Assembly: GCF_041537925.1 (NCBI RefSeq)
Contig: NZ_JBGOSH010000008.1
Span: 124,001 to 188,000 of the forward strand
Length of the DNA: 64,000 nt
Origin: Ruegeria_C sp041537925
GTDB lineage: Bacteria > Pseudomonadota > Alphaproteobacteria > Rhodobacterales > Rhodobacteraceae
Direction: 5' to 3'
A program made the translations under genes and the position numbers. The notes below the pieces were generated by a model, which was not told where the DNA came from, ran no database searches, and worked only from the letters and a program-made list of their open reading frames with translations. Below, piece by piece: positions 27,731-36,260 of this stretch (position 1 is the first letter of the stretch; the number at the start of each line of letters is the position of its first letter).

Positions 27731-27755
27731 AAGCCCGCCAACCGGCGGGCTTTTT
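27731..27755 (+). terminator. Rho-independent terminator after sat-cysC
   Basis: AAGCCCGCC (27731-27739) pairs with GGCGGGCTT (27744-27752) around an AACC loop, followed by a T-run (27751-27755 and beyond). It lies 23 bases after the stop codon. Confidence 0.9.
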
Positions 27756-27901
27756 CATTTTTTTATAAACCATGCAAATAATTGTTTTTTATAATAAAAA
27801 TATAACTCCGCAAAACTTCAACTCAATAATCTTTGGCCTCAATGTGATCCACTTCTTTGGGCGGGGACGTAACAATCCCATAATCACTCAGGGAGAGAAC
27901 A

Positions 27902-28393
27902 ATGTTCAGACGCCACTTCATCGCCACCTTCGGGGCTGCCGCAATCGCCGCAACCAGCATGACCGCCGCCTTTGCCGGTGGACAGAAAGACATCGTCGAC
28001 ACTGCGGTCGAGGCAGGCTCGTTCGGTACGCTGGTTGCCGCCGTGCAAGCCGCCGATCTGGTGGGCACGCTGAAAAGTGATGGTCCCTTCACTGTCTTCG
28101 CCCCGACCGACGAGGCCTTCGCAGCACTTCCCGATGGCACGGTCGAAAACCTGCTGAAACCCGAAAACAAGGATCAGCTTGTCGCTGTACTGGCCTATCA
28201 TGTGGTGCCTGCCAAAGTGATGTCGGGTGACATTGCCGGCAAGCGCGCAAAGGTTCTGACCGTTCAGGGCGACCGTCTGGCCGTTAACGCCCGCAATGGG
28301 GTCAAGGTCAACAACGCCAAGGTCGTCGCCGCCGATGTAGTGGCCTCGAATGGCGTGATCCATGTGATCGACACGGTTCTGATCCCCGAATAA
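27902..28393 (+). CDS. Secreted fasciclin (FAS1) domain protein
   Basis: A 163-residue protein with a Sec signal peptide (residues about 1-26, AAAIAATSMTAAFA) and one FAS1 domain. The two FAS1 boxes are visible: GPFTVFAPTDEAFAALP and, at the end, VVASNGVIHVIDTVLIP, with YHVVPAKV between. FAS1 domains mediate adhesion or bind matrix components; bacterial single-domain forms are often abundant periplasmic proteins. An unusually AT-rich 146-base upstream region probably holds a strong promoter. Confidence 0.93.
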   Translation: MFRRHFIATFGAAAIAATSMTAAFAGGQKDIVDTAVEAGSFGTLVAAVQAADLVGTLKSDGPFTVFAPTDEAFAALPDGTVENLLKPENKDQLVAVLAYHVVPAKVMSGDIAGKRAKVLTVQGDRLAVNARNGVKVNNAKVVAADVVASNGVIHVIDTVLIPE

Positions 28394-28410
28394 TCACCGT
28401 TCAACCTCTG

Positions 28411-28430
28411 GTCCCGCCACGCGGCGGGAT
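28411..28430 (+). terminator. Hairpin between convergent genes
   Basis: TCCCGCC (28412-28418) and GGCGGGA (28423-28429) flank an ACGC loop between the fasciclin gene and the converging glycosyltransferase gene. There is no T-run, so termination is only likely. Confidence 0.45.
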
Positions 28431-28437
28431 CAGCCAG

Positions 28438-29313
28438 TCAGCCGGCAGTGGCGATTTCCTTCTCGATCACCCTTGCCGCCCGAAGATCGATATCCGCGAA
28501 AGTCTGCAACGGGTCCTTGAGAGACCGAATCGCGGGCAACCGGTGCTGATAATCCTCAACCGACATGTTCTGCACAGCCGCGCGCACGTCCTCGCCTGTT
28601 TCGCAAATGATCAGACCTTCGGGATCAATGAACCGATCAATATTCGGGCAGCCCCAGTAGATCGGAACGGTTTCACAGAACACCGCATCCAGCAGCTTTT
28701 CAGAGAAGTAGTTGTTCTCGCGCACGTTTTCGATCACGATCGAATAACGGTAAGACGCCAGCCCGTCGGACTTTTTGTCAAAGGGCGTATAGCCACGCCC
28801 CAGAACCTCCACTTCCTGACCGGTCTCGCGCACCCAATCGACCATCTCATGGCGCAGCTGATGCCCGGCCGTGTCGCGCTTGGCCGAGGCGATCAGAGAA
28901 CAGGATTTTGTCTTTTCGATCGTCAGATCGCGCCACTCCGGCACCCAGGTTGTGCCATAGGGAAAGAACACGCAATTGGGGATAGCACCCACCAGCGCTT
29001 CGTGGAAACTCAGCACCCGGAAGAACCGCCGCCACGTCCATTTCAGCAGTTTGATATGCTTGGCATGGATCACCGAAGGCTCACCCATCATGAGCGAGAT
29101 CTGCGCCTTGGTGCCCCGCCTCAGTACATAGTGGTGCGAGGTCTTGGGATACATGATCAGATGATCATTCCGCTCCAGATCTGCCACGTGCTTACCCAGC
29201 AACCGGTCCGGGCAACCAAGCGGCCATGTCAGATCCGACAGCGGCATATACGCCAGTTTCGGTCCCAGCGAAGTGCCATAAGGCAGGATGGCGATACCTG
29301 GCGCATCGCTCAT
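28438..29313 (-). CDS. Glycosyltransferase family 10 (fucosyltransferase)-like protein
   Basis: A 291-residue protein. The C-terminal half carries the GT10 donor-site signature YRYSIVIENVREN followed by YFSEKLLDAVFCETVPIYWG. The N-terminal half is less conserved. Enzymes of this family transfer fucose or similar sugars to cell-surface glycans. No other polysaccharide genes surround it. Its start overlaps the stop of the PhzF gene by four bases, which is odd company for a glycosyltransferase. Confidence 0.75.
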   Translation of the reverse strand: MSDAPGIAILPYGTSLGPKLAYMPLSDLTWPLGCPDRLLGKHVADLERNDHLIMYPKTSHHYVLRRGTKAQISLMMGEPSVIHAKHIKLLKWTWRRFFRVLSFHEALVGAIPNCVFFPYGTTWVPEWRDLTIEKTKSCSLIASAKRDTAGHQLRHEMVDWVRETGQEVEVLGRGYTPFDKKSDGLASYRYSIVIENVRENNYFSEKLLDAVFCETVPIYWGCPNIDRFIDPEGLIICETGEDVRAAVQNMSVEDYQHRLPAIRSLKDPLQTFADIDLRAARVIEKEIATAG

Positions 29314-30197
29314 GCCGCGCCCTCAGGCATGTCGACCTGCCCCTGCATCAGCACATAGCCTTGGCCCGAGACGCGGATGCCCGTCATTGCATCACGCGGC
29401 CCGACCCGCGTAACGCGGGCCTGTCCGGGGCGGCCCATGCCATGGCCCTGCTCGGCGACGAAGCTGTCCTTGTCCATCAGCCCGTGATGCCACAGATAAG
29501 CCGCCATCGCGCCGGTGGCCGACCCGGTGAACGGATCTTCCGCAGGGCTGGGCGGGGCCAGCAGCAGCCGGGAATAGGTGTCGCCCTCATCGGTTGCGCC
29601 ACCCAGCGTGACCATGAACGGCTCCATCATGTCGGTGCCGTCATAGCCCAGCAAACCCGTCATCGTGCGAAACGCATCGACATTCAGCACCGCCCTATCC
29701 AGCGCCGCTCGATCCCGCAGCAACGTGACGCAGAACGGCAATCCGGTTGAGGCCATCTGCGGCGGGGCAACAATATCGTCGATGGTCAGGCTGATCGCAG
29801 CGGCAACAGTCTCCGCCGGGACCTCGACCCCAAATTCGGGCGCGATTTGGATCATCTCGATCTGGTCGCCCTGAATACGGACCGGTACGATCCCTGCGCC
29901 GGTCTCAAGCGTCAGTTCATCCTTTGTCACCAGCCCGCGCGAGCGCAGCGCGGCCACGGTCGCGATCGTGGGATGTCCGGCAAAGGGAATTTCGCGGCTG
30001 GCCAGAAAATACCGAACCCGGATATCGGCAACATCAGAAGGGCCGGTGAACGTGCACTCCATCAGCGATGTCTCGCGCACATAGCGCATACAGGTCTCGT
30101 CAGATAGCCCCGCACCCCGATGCACCACGGCGCAGCCATTGCCGCCAAATGCACGGTTGGTGAAGGCATCCACCCAATCGAAATCGAACCTGCTCAT
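29310..30197 (-). CDS. PhzF family isomerase/epimerase-like protein
   Basis: A 295-residue PhzF-fold protein (diaminopimelate-epimerase-like). Family features are DWVDAFTNRAFGGNGCAVV near the N-terminus, TSLMECTF with the catalytic Glu, FLASREIPFAGHPTIAT, and a C-terminal DPFTGSATGAM segment. Members catalyse isomerisation in phenazine or unknown pathways. No phenazine genes are nearby, so the substrate is open. It is translationally coupled with the GT10-like gene downstream. Confidence 0.88.
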   Translation of the reverse strand: MSRFDFDWVDAFTNRAFGGNGCAVVHRGAGLSDETCMRYVRETSLMECTFTGPSDVADIRVRYFLASREIPFAGHPTIATVAALRSRGLVTKDELTLETGAGIVPVRIQGDQIEMIQIAPEFGVEVPAETVAAAISLTIDDIVAPPQMASTGLPFCVTLLRDRAALDRAVLNVDAFRTMTGLLGYDGTDMMEPFMVTLGGATDEGDTYSRLLLAPPSPAEDPFTGSATGAMAAYLWHHGLMDKDSFVAEQGHGMGRPGQARVTRVGPRDAMTGIRVSGQGYVLMQGQVDMPEGAA

Positions 30198-30296
30198 CTC
30201 ATGTCCCCTGCACGTTGCAGCTAGTCAGGAGGACATCTATCCCCGGTTCCCCGGAGGTGTCACGCGGGAAGTTGCCCGGCCCGCGTGGCAAAAGCG

Positions 30297-30521
30297 TCAG
30301 TGAACGGTCACTGGCATATAGTCGTTTTCGCGCGCCAGCACGAAGGCCAGCTTGCGATCAGCCACCAGCGCCAGCTGCTGGCCCGAGGCGTCGTGAACCG
30401 CATAAAGCTGCTCAAGATCACCGGCTTGCGAGCGCACCTGATCCGGCAGATCGGCCACGTCGACGGCTTTCACATAAACGATCCGGTCCGCGTCACTCTT
30501 CAGTTCAATCGGTGTATTCAT
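30297..30521 (-). CDS. DUF1150 family protein
   Basis: A 74-residue protein of the DUF1150 family, seen almost only in alphaproteobacteria: DADRIVYVKAVDVADLPDQV, LYAVHDASGQQLALVADRKLAF and a terminal ENDYMPVTVH. These genes usually sit directly behind an Hsp20 gene, as here (3-base gap). It may assist the small heat-shock protein; nothing biochemical is established. Confidence 0.88.
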   Translation of the reverse strand: MNTPIELKSDADRIVYVKAVDVADLPDQVRSQAGDLEQLYAVHDASGQQLALVADRKLAFVLARENDYMPVTVH

Positions 30522-30524
30522 CGC

Positions 30525-30938
30525 TTACCCTTTCCTTATGTTTATCCTCTGCACCACGGCATCGGGAATCGCGCGGGTCAGATCGACATGCAGCAACCCG
30601 TTTTCCATGATGGCCTCTCCGACCTCGACACCGTCTGCCAGCACGAACATGCGCTGGAACTGGCGCGCCGCGATGCCGCGATGCAGAAACACGCGCCCCT
30701 CGCTGTCGTCGCGCTGACGACCGCGGATCACCAGTTGTCGGTCCTCGACGGTGATCGCCAGATCCTCTTCCGCAAACCCGGCCACGGCCAGGGTGATGCG
30801 ATAGGAATGATCCGAGGTCTGTTCAATGTTATAGGGCGGATAGCCTTCATTGCCCGATTTCGCCGAGCGTTCCAGAAGGCGTTCCAATTGCTCGAACCCA
30901 AGCAGATGCGGGTAAGACGCAAGCGTAGTTTTTGACAC
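30525..30938 (-). CDS. Small heat-shock protein, Hsp20/IbpA family
   Basis: A 137-residue alpha-crystallin-type chaperone that holds unfolding proteins. The crystallin domain is clear (PPYNIEQTSDHSYRITLAVAGF, LAITVEDRQLVIRG, RGIAARQFQRMFVLADGVEV, ENGLLHVDLTR). A longer frame exists, but the GTG at 30938 gives the typical MSKTTLASYPHLLGFEQLERLL N-terminus and has AAGGAC about 8 bases upstream. It is followed by DUF1150. Heat control is expected; I did not identify a clear RpoH promoter. Confidence 0.93.
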   Translation of the reverse strand: MSKTTLASYPHLLGFEQLERLLERSAKSGNEGYPPYNIEQTSDHSYRITLAVAGFAEEDLAITVEDRQLVIRGRQRDDSEGRVFLHRGIAARQFQRMFVLADGVEVGEAIMENGLLHVDLTRAIPDAVVQRINIRKG

Positions 30939-31105
30939 GTCCAATCGTCCTTTTTTGTCAAAGCGACGGTGCGCACGGCCCCATTCCGGCAACCGTGCAT
31001 AATTGAATATGGGGAGAAACCATGCCCTCCACAAGGTCTAGGCGAAATCATCGTGAACGCGTATTCTGGGGCTCAGGCAAGATCCAGGAAAGACCCGAGT
31101 CGCTC

Positions 31106-31330
31106 ATGAACGCTCCTACCGACCTTTCGATGAAAACTGACGATGTGCTGCGCGTCGAGCTGGAAGTGTTCCGCCGCCAGCACCGTGATCTGGACGAGGC
31201 GATCCATGCGCTGGTCGATAAGGGCACCGCCGATCAACTGACGATCAAGCGGCTGAAAAAGCAGAAACTGCGCCTGAAGGACATGATCGCCTTGATCGAG
31301 GACAGGCTGACGCCAGATATCATTGCGTGA
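31106..31330 (+). CDS. DUF465 family small coiled-coil protein
   Basis: A 74-residue helical protein matching the DUF465 pattern (RVELEVFRRQHRDLDEAIHAL, then LTIKRLKKQKLRLKDMIALIED). Function unknown. An in-frame ORF extends to 31022, but the ATG at 31106 (MNAPTDLS) gives the family's usual length. It is divergent from hsp20. Confidence 0.8.
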   Translation: MNAPTDLSMKTDDVLRVELEVFRRQHRDLDEAIHALVDKGTADQLTIKRLKKQKLRLKDMIALIEDRLTPDIIA

Positions 31331-31332
31331 GG

Positions 31333-31647
31333 TTATCTGTCTTTAGGCGGGATGTCCCGAATGCGCGCGACGAAAGAGGCGATATCTTCGGGGGAGAAAC
31401 TTGAATGACGGCGCTTGACGCTTGGCGGGTAGTTGAGCAGGCCAAGCTTCAAATCGGATCGCCAGGATCGTTTCGGACGGATCGGTCTTGGGACAAAGCC
31501 CCCACCACATGTTGGACAGACATTGTGTAGCCGATTTTCGACGCAGGCGATGCAATAGGTGCACTCATAACTGCAGATCCGCGCATCGTCTGCGTCGGGC
31601 GGCAAGTCGCAATCACAAAGTTCGCAATTGGGGCGAATCTCGAGCAT
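31333..31647 (-). CDS. DUF1272 family zinc-ribbon-like protein
   Basis: A 104-residue cysteine-rich protein, starting MLEIRPNCELCDCDLPPD with an AGAGGA box 6-7 bases upstream of the ATG. Cysteine pairs in CELCDCDL, CSYECTYCIACVE and VCPTCGGG should bind two metals, as in DUF1272 proteins. The C-terminal 35 residues (VKRRHSSFSPED onward) are less typical. Function unknown. It converges with the DUF465 gene. Confidence 0.82.
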   Translation of the reverse strand: MLEIRPNCELCDCDLPPDADDARICSYECTYCIACVENRLHNVCPTCGGGFVPRPIRPKRSWRSDLKLGLLNYPPSVKRRHSSFSPEDIASFVARIRDIPPKDR

Positions 31648-31767
31648 GGGAAATCCTCTTTTTGCTAATCTGGCCGACCGCTGAAGTTCCATTCTTGGTT
31701 TGGCGTGTTGGCAATTGCAACATCGTTACATTTGGATATATTGCGCGCTCTTTCAGGGGCCGAGGAC

Positions 31768-32262
31768 ATGCAGATGGGCGACATCAAAGTGGGGATCATC
31801 ATGGGCAGCCAGTCGGACTGGCCCACGATGAAAGAGGCGGCCGATATTCTGGACGAGCTGGGCATCGCCCATGAGGCGCGCATCGTCTCGGCCCACCGTA
31901 CGCCGGACCGCCTGTGGGATTACGGCAAGACCGCCGCGGATCGCGGTTTGCATGTGATCATTGCAGGCGCGGGCGGCGCGGCGCATCTGCCGGGCATGAT
32001 GGCGTCGAAAACCCGCGTGCCGGTGATCGGCGTGCCGGTGCAGACCCGCGCGCTGTCGGGCGTCGATTCGCTTTATTCCATCGTGCAGATGCCCAAGGGC
32101 TTTCCGGTCGCCACCATGGCCATCGGGTCGGCGGGGGCAGCCAATGCCGGGCTGATGGCCGCAGGCATCCTCGCCCTGCAGGACGACGTGCTTGCGCAAC
32201 GGCTCGACGCCTGGCGCGGTGCCCTCTCCGCGTCGATCCCTGAGGAGCCCAGCAATGACTGA
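31768..32262 (+). CDS. purE: N5-carboxyaminoimidazole ribonucleotide mutase
   Basis: Class I PurE of 164 residues; moves the carboxyl of N5-CAIR to give CAIR in purine synthesis. Visible motifs are VGIIMGSQSDWPTM, IVSAHRTPDRLWDY, AGAGGAAHLPGM and PVIGVPVQTRALSG. ATGs at 31768 and 31774 are both possible; the upstream frame from 31705 is unconserved. It overlaps purK by 8 bases, the usual coupled arrangement. Confidence 0.97.
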   Translation: MQMGDIKVGIIMGSQSDWPTMKEAADILDELGIAHEARIVSAHRTPDRLWDYGKTAADRGLHVIIAGAGGAAHLPGMMASKTRVPVIGVPVQTRALSGVDSLYSIVQMPKGFPVATMAIGSAGAANAGLMAAGILALQDDVLAQRLDAWRGALSASIPEEPSND

Positions 32263-33328
32263 CCCCCTGCCCCAGGGCGCAACCATCGGCATTCTGGGCG
32301 GCGGTCAACTGGGCCGCATGCTCTCTGTCGCGACGGCCCGACTTGGCTTTCGCACCCATATCTACGAGCCCGGCGCCAACCCGCCCGCAGGCGATGTTGC
32401 CCATGCCGTCACCACTGCGCGCTATGAAGACGAGACCGCCCTGCAGGCCTTTGCCGCCTCGGTCGACGTGATCACCTACGAGTTCGAGAACATCCCCACC
32501 CAGGCGCTCGACCTGCTTGAGGCGCACCGCCCGATCCGCCCCGGACGCGAAGCGCTGCGCATCAGTCAGGACCGGCTGACCGAAAAGACCTTTCTGCGCG
32601 ACCTCGGCCTGCAAACCGCGTCTTTTGCCGACATCACCGATCTGGCCAGCCTCGAGGCGGCGCTCGCCGAGATCGGCACCCCGGCGATCCTGAAGACCCG
32701 CCGCTTCGGCTATGACGGCAAAGGGCAGGCCCGCCTGCAAGCGCCCGCCGACGCCGAGATGGCTCTGGCGGATATGGCCGATGCACCCGCCATTCTGGAA
32801 GGCTTCGTGGACTTCTCCCACGAGGTTTCGATCATCGCCGCGCGCGGGCTGGACGGTCAGGTCGCCTGTTTCGATCCGGGCGAAAACGTGCATGAGTCAG
32901 GCATCCTGCGCACCACCGCTGTCCCCGCGCGGCTGACCTCTGCGCAAAAGACCGACGCCGTGTTGCTGGCCGCCAATATTCTGAACCGGCTGGATTATGT
33001 CGGCGTGATGGGGGTCGAGCTGTTTGTGACACCGCAAGGGCTGATCGTGAACGAGATCGCCCCACGGGTGCATAATTCCGGCCACTGGACCCAGAATGGC
33101 TGCAGCGTCGATCAGTTCGAACAACATATCCGCGCGGTCGCGGGCTGGCCGCTGGGCGACGGACAGCGATACGCGGATGTGGTGATGGAGAACCTGATCG
33201 GCGACGATATGGACACGGTCCCGGCGCTGGCTCGCGCACGCGACGTGGCGCTGCATCTCTATGGCAAGACCGAGGTCAAAAAGGGCCGCAAGATGGGCCA
33301 TGTCAATCGCATCACCCGGGCAACCTAG
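32255..33328 (+). CDS. purK: N5-carboxyaminoimidazole ribonucleotide synthase
   Basis: ATP-grasp enzyme of 357 residues making N5-CAIR from AIR, bicarbonate and ATP. N-terminal loop IGILGGGQLGRML, ITYEFENIP, TRRFGYDGKGQ, FVDFSHEVSIIAARG and the catalytic NEIAPRVHNSGHWT block are all intact. The ATG at 32255 lies inside the end of purE. The gene is followed by two GC-rich inverted repeats before the convergent phnM-like gene. Confidence 0.97.
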   Translation: MTDPLPQGATIGILGGGQLGRMLSVATARLGFRTHIYEPGANPPAGDVAHAVTTARYEDETALQAFAASVDVITYEFENIPTQALDLLEAHRPIRPGREALRISQDRLTEKTFLRDLGLQTASFADITDLASLEAALAEIGTPAILKTRRFGYDGKGQARLQAPADAEMALADMADAPAILEGFVDFSHEVSIIAARGLDGQVACFDPGENVHESGILRTTAVPARLTSAQKTDAVLLAANILNRLDYVGVMGVELFVTPQGLIVNEIAPRVHNSGHWTQNGCSVDQFEQHIRAVAGWPLGDGQRYADVVMENLIGDDMDTVPALARARDVALHLYGKTEVKKGRKMGHVNRITRAT

Positions 33329-33330
33329 CA

Positions 33331-33395
33331 CCCGAAAATCGCAGATTTTCGACGCGGCGGCGGCGGCCCGCCGGGCCCGAGCCGCCGCGTACCCG
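33331..33395. terminator. Stem-loops between convergent purK and phnM-like genes
   Basis: GAAAATC-GCA-GATTTTC is a perfect short hairpin. It is followed by a GC-rich inverted repeat with ACGCGGCGGC and GCCGCCGCGT arms (to about 33392). They probably serve as a bidirectional termination zone, but no T-run is present. Confidence 0.45.
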
Positions 33396-34541
33396 CTAAC
33401 CCAGCAAGCGCTCGGCGATGGCCCCGTTCATGTAGCTGATCCGCCCGCCTGCCATGGTTAGCGCAACACGGTGGCTGTCAGCCTCCAGCACCACCAGATC
33501 GGCGCGTTTGCCAAGGCTGAGATCACCGCGATCCGTCAGCCCCAGAACCCGCGCCGGGCCTGACGATACCAACGCCCAGGCGCGGGCCAGGTCCAGCACC
33601 CCGCTGCGCGCCAGCATCAGCGCCGCGCGGCGCGGGCTGGGATAGTGATAATCCGAGGCAATGGCATCGCACAGCCCCATCGCGATCAGATCCAGCGCGC
33701 TGGCATTGCCCTTGTGCGAGCCGCCCCGCACCACGTTCGGCGCTCCCAGAATAACGGTGTCGCCCGCCTCTTTCGCGGCTTCGGCAGCTTCAACGGTCTC
33801 GGGAAACTCGGCAATCCGCACGCCACGCGCTCGCCATCTCGCCCGACCCTGCGCGGTCCGGTCGTCATGGCTGCCCAGCGCTACGCCCTGCCCACTCAGA
33901 GCGTCACAGAGGCTGTCCAGCGCGGCGGGCACTTCGGGACCGTTCCCATGCAGTTGCTGCAGCAACGCCAGATGTGCCTCGGGGCTGCGCCGCGCCTTCA
34001 GCGCCTGCCCGGTCAGGCGCGGTGGTGTCCGCCCCTCGGCCAGCCGGTTATGCGGCAGATGGTCGTTGAATACCAGATAGGACACACCCCATTCCGCCAT
34101 CCGTGCCGGCAGCGCAGCATAGTCCTCGAGCATATGCGTTTCGAAGCGCAATTGCGGCACCAGATCGGTGACCACGCATTTGCACGTCTCTTCGATGGCG
34201 GCAAAAACCTGCGCTGCATAGTCCGGGCCGCGCACGCCGCCCTCCCAGCTCCAGAATTGCGCCATGATCGCGGTGGTGATCCCGTTGGCGGCCAATTCCG
34301 CCTCGGTGGCGATCACGCCCTCGTCCATCTGTTTCATCGCGCCGCGACGGGGGGCCAGGTGACGCTCGAACCCGTCGCCATGCAGGTCGATGATACCGGG
34401 CAGCACGACATAGCCGTCGAGCGCCACCGCGCGTGCCGCACTCTCCGCGATCTTCCCATTGGCAACCGAGACCTCATCCCTGACCAGCCCGCGCCCCGGC
34501 AGCAGCACCTCGGCCCCGGCAAATGTCAGGCTCAGGCTCAT
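33396..34541 (-). CDS. PhnM-like amidohydrolase (ribose 1-methylphosphonate triphosphate diphosphatase family)
   Basis: A 381-residue amidohydrolase. The metal motif LPGIIDLHGDGFERHLAPR (HxD instead of HxH), FNDHLPHNRL, GSHDDRT and ASDYHYPSP match PhnM, which hydrolyses alpha-D-ribose 1-methylphosphonate 5-triphosphate in the C-P lyase pathway. No other phn genes are in the window, so its job here is uncertain. Its ATG overlaps the stop of the lipase-like gene upstream by 4 bases. Confidence 0.85.
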   Translation of the reverse strand: MSLSLTFAGAEVLLPGRGLVRDEVSVANGKIAESAARAVALDGYVVLPGIIDLHGDGFERHLAPRRGAMKQMDEGVIATEAELAANGITTAIMAQFWSWEGGVRGPDYAAQVFAAIEETCKCVVTDLVPQLRFETHMLEDYAALPARMAEWGVSYLVFNDHLPHNRLAEGRTPPRLTGQALKARRSPEAHLALLQQLHGNGPEVPAALDSLCDALSGQGVALGSHDDRTAQGRARWRARGVRIAEFPETVEAAEAAKEAGDTVILGAPNVVRGGSHKGNASALDLIAMGLCDAIASDYHYPSPRRAALMLARSGVLDLARAWALVSSGPARVLGLTDRGDLSLGKRADLVVLEADSHRVALTMAGGRISYMNGAIAERLLG

Positions 34542-35311
34542 TCGCGCATCTCCTGGTCGGAGGGTTCGCAATCCTGCCCCTCTTCGCAACCCCCTTCGAA
34601 CGGCCCGATCAGCGAATCGATCCATGTCAGTTCGGGGTCGAACCGGCCGTATTTCAAGAAATGCGCGGTCTGCCCGATCACCAGCGGGTTGTTCATCATG
34701 AAAGTATGGGTCACCGGCAGCACGATATGATCGCGCATCCCTGCAACCGCGGTCGAGGCAACTGATACCTTGCCGTCATCCGCCCCTTCGATCATCGCCG
34801 AGAAGACCGGGTTCAGAGAGTTCCGGCCCGCGATCACCCCAGCCTCGAAATTCACCGACGGCAGGCTCAGCGGCACGCTGTCCGGCCCGGTACCCAGCGA
34901 CAGGCCCGCAGGTCCGTGCAACAGGCCGAACACTTCCAGATCGCCCAGTTCATCCACCAGCTGACTGCCCTGATTGGGCGTCCCCAGCATGACCACGCGA
35001 CCCATGTTGGCGGGCTTGTGGTCCTGCATCCAATAGCGGATCAGAATGCCCCCCATGCTATGGGCAACGAAATGCACCGTCTGATCGCCACAAGCCTCGA
35101 TCGCGGGCGGTAGCGTCTGTGCGGCCAACTCGTCAATGGGGAGATCGGTCGAGGCATAGCCCGGCGCAAACGTGTCATAGCCTTCCGATTCCAGCACTTG
35201 CTGCATCACGGTCAGCGACACTTCGGTGCGCGCCAGTCCGTGTAGCAGGATGACGCAATCGGCCATGACCGGTGCGGGCGGGAACAGAAACAGGGCAATC
35301 AGGTAGCGCAT
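34538..35311 (-). CDS. Secreted alpha/beta hydrolase, lipase-like
   Basis: A 257-residue hydrolase. A signal peptide is likely (MRYLIALFLFPPAPVMA), followed by VILLHGLARTE (oxyanion region) and the nucleophile elbow FVAHSMGGILI. A late His occurs in LPVTHTFMMNN. It resembles small triacylglycerol lipase or acyltransferase-like proteins. The open frame runs far upstream, overlapping the EamA gene, but the ATG at 35311 is the sensible start. It is coupled to the phnM-like gene. Confidence 0.82.
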   Translation of the reverse strand: MRYLIALFLFPPAPVMADCVILLHGLARTEVSLTVMQQVLESEGYDTFAPGYASTDLPIDELAAQTLPPAIEACGDQTVHFVAHSMGGILIRYWMQDHKPANMGRVVMLGTPNQGSQLVDELGDLEVFGLLHGPAGLSLGTGPDSVPLSLPSVNFEAGVIAGRNSLNPVFSAMIEGADDGKVSVASTAVAGMRDHIVLPVTHTFMMNNPLVIGQTAHFLKYGRFDPELTWIDSLIGPFEGGCEEGQDCEPSDQEMRE

Positions 35312-35349
35312 GGCTGCGGGATAGCGCCATTTCGCACCGGGATAAACCC

Positions 35350-36192
35350 TCAGCGCCGCGCACCGGGCAATACCGCAAGGGCAATGCCACCCAGCACCAA
35401 CATCGTGCCCAGCACGAGCGAAAGGCTGCCCGCCTCGCCCAGCAGCAGCACGCCTGCCACCAGCGCGATCACCGGCACGCTCAACTGCACCGTTGCCGCC
35501 ACAGCCGGGCTGAGTTGCGGCACCAACCGGTACCAGAGAGCATATCCTAGCCCCGAGGTCACCGCGCCCGAAAGGCAGGCCAGCGATAGCCCGACAAGCG
35601 TCATATGCAGCGCCGGGCCGACCACCCAGATCGCCGCTGCGGTCAGCGGCAGGGCAACCACGAAATTGCCCGCCGTCGCTGCCAGCGCATCGGGCGCGGA
35701 CCGACCCGCAAGGGTATAGGCCGCCCAACCGAGCCCTGCCAAGGCCATCAGCGCCGCGCCGCCCGCATCCACGTGGGCACCACCAGACGGCCAGAGCACA
35801 TAGGCCAGCCCGGCAAAGGCAATCACAGCACCCATTATTTGCGACGGTGACGGTCGCGTGCCGCGCAAGGCGCCAAAGGAAAACATCGCGATCTGCACCA
35901 CGCCGAACAGGATCAGCGCTCCCAGCCCCGCATCCAGCGTCAAATAGGCCATCGAGAACCCGACCATATAGACCGCTAGCGACAACGCGCCCACCGCACG
36001 GCCCGGTACGGTCAGCGGCACCCTGCTGCCGCGCGCCCACACTAGCAGGCACAAGACAAGAGCTCCGGCCAGCACACGAACCACAGCGAAGGCACCGGGA
36101 TCAGCCGCGCCGCTGCCCACCGCCAGCCGATTCAGGATCGAATTGGCGGCAAAGGCCACCATGGTGAGGGAGATGAGAAGAACCAGGCGCAT
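35350..36192 (-). CDS. EamA/DMT family transporter
   Basis: A 280-residue protein with ten predicted membrane segments in two EamA repeats (RVLAGALVLCLLVW in repeat one; LVPQLSPAVAATVQLSVPVIALVAG in repeat two). Drug/metabolite exporters of this class move amino acids or metabolites; the substrate is unknown. A second EamA gene lies immediately upstream on the same strand, only 68 bases away. Confidence 0.88.
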   Translation of the reverse strand: MRLVLLISLTMVAFAANSILNRLAVGSGAADPGAFAVVRVLAGALVLCLLVWARGSRVPLTVPGRAVGALSLAVYMVGFSMAYLTLDAGLGALILFGVVQIAMFSFGALRGTRPSPSQIMGAVIAFAGLAYVLWPSGGAHVDAGGAALMALAGLGWAAYTLAGRSAPDALAATAGNFVVALPLTAAAIWVVGPALHMTLVGLSLACLSGAVTSGLGYALWYRLVPQLSPAVAATVQLSVPVIALVAGVLLLGEAGSLSLVLGTMLVLGGIALAVLPGARR

Positions 36193-36260
36193 GACCTGCC
36201 CTTATCCTGCGCACCGCGCCTTGAACACTCAATTCCGCGTTTGCACCAGACCCGCCCCGA

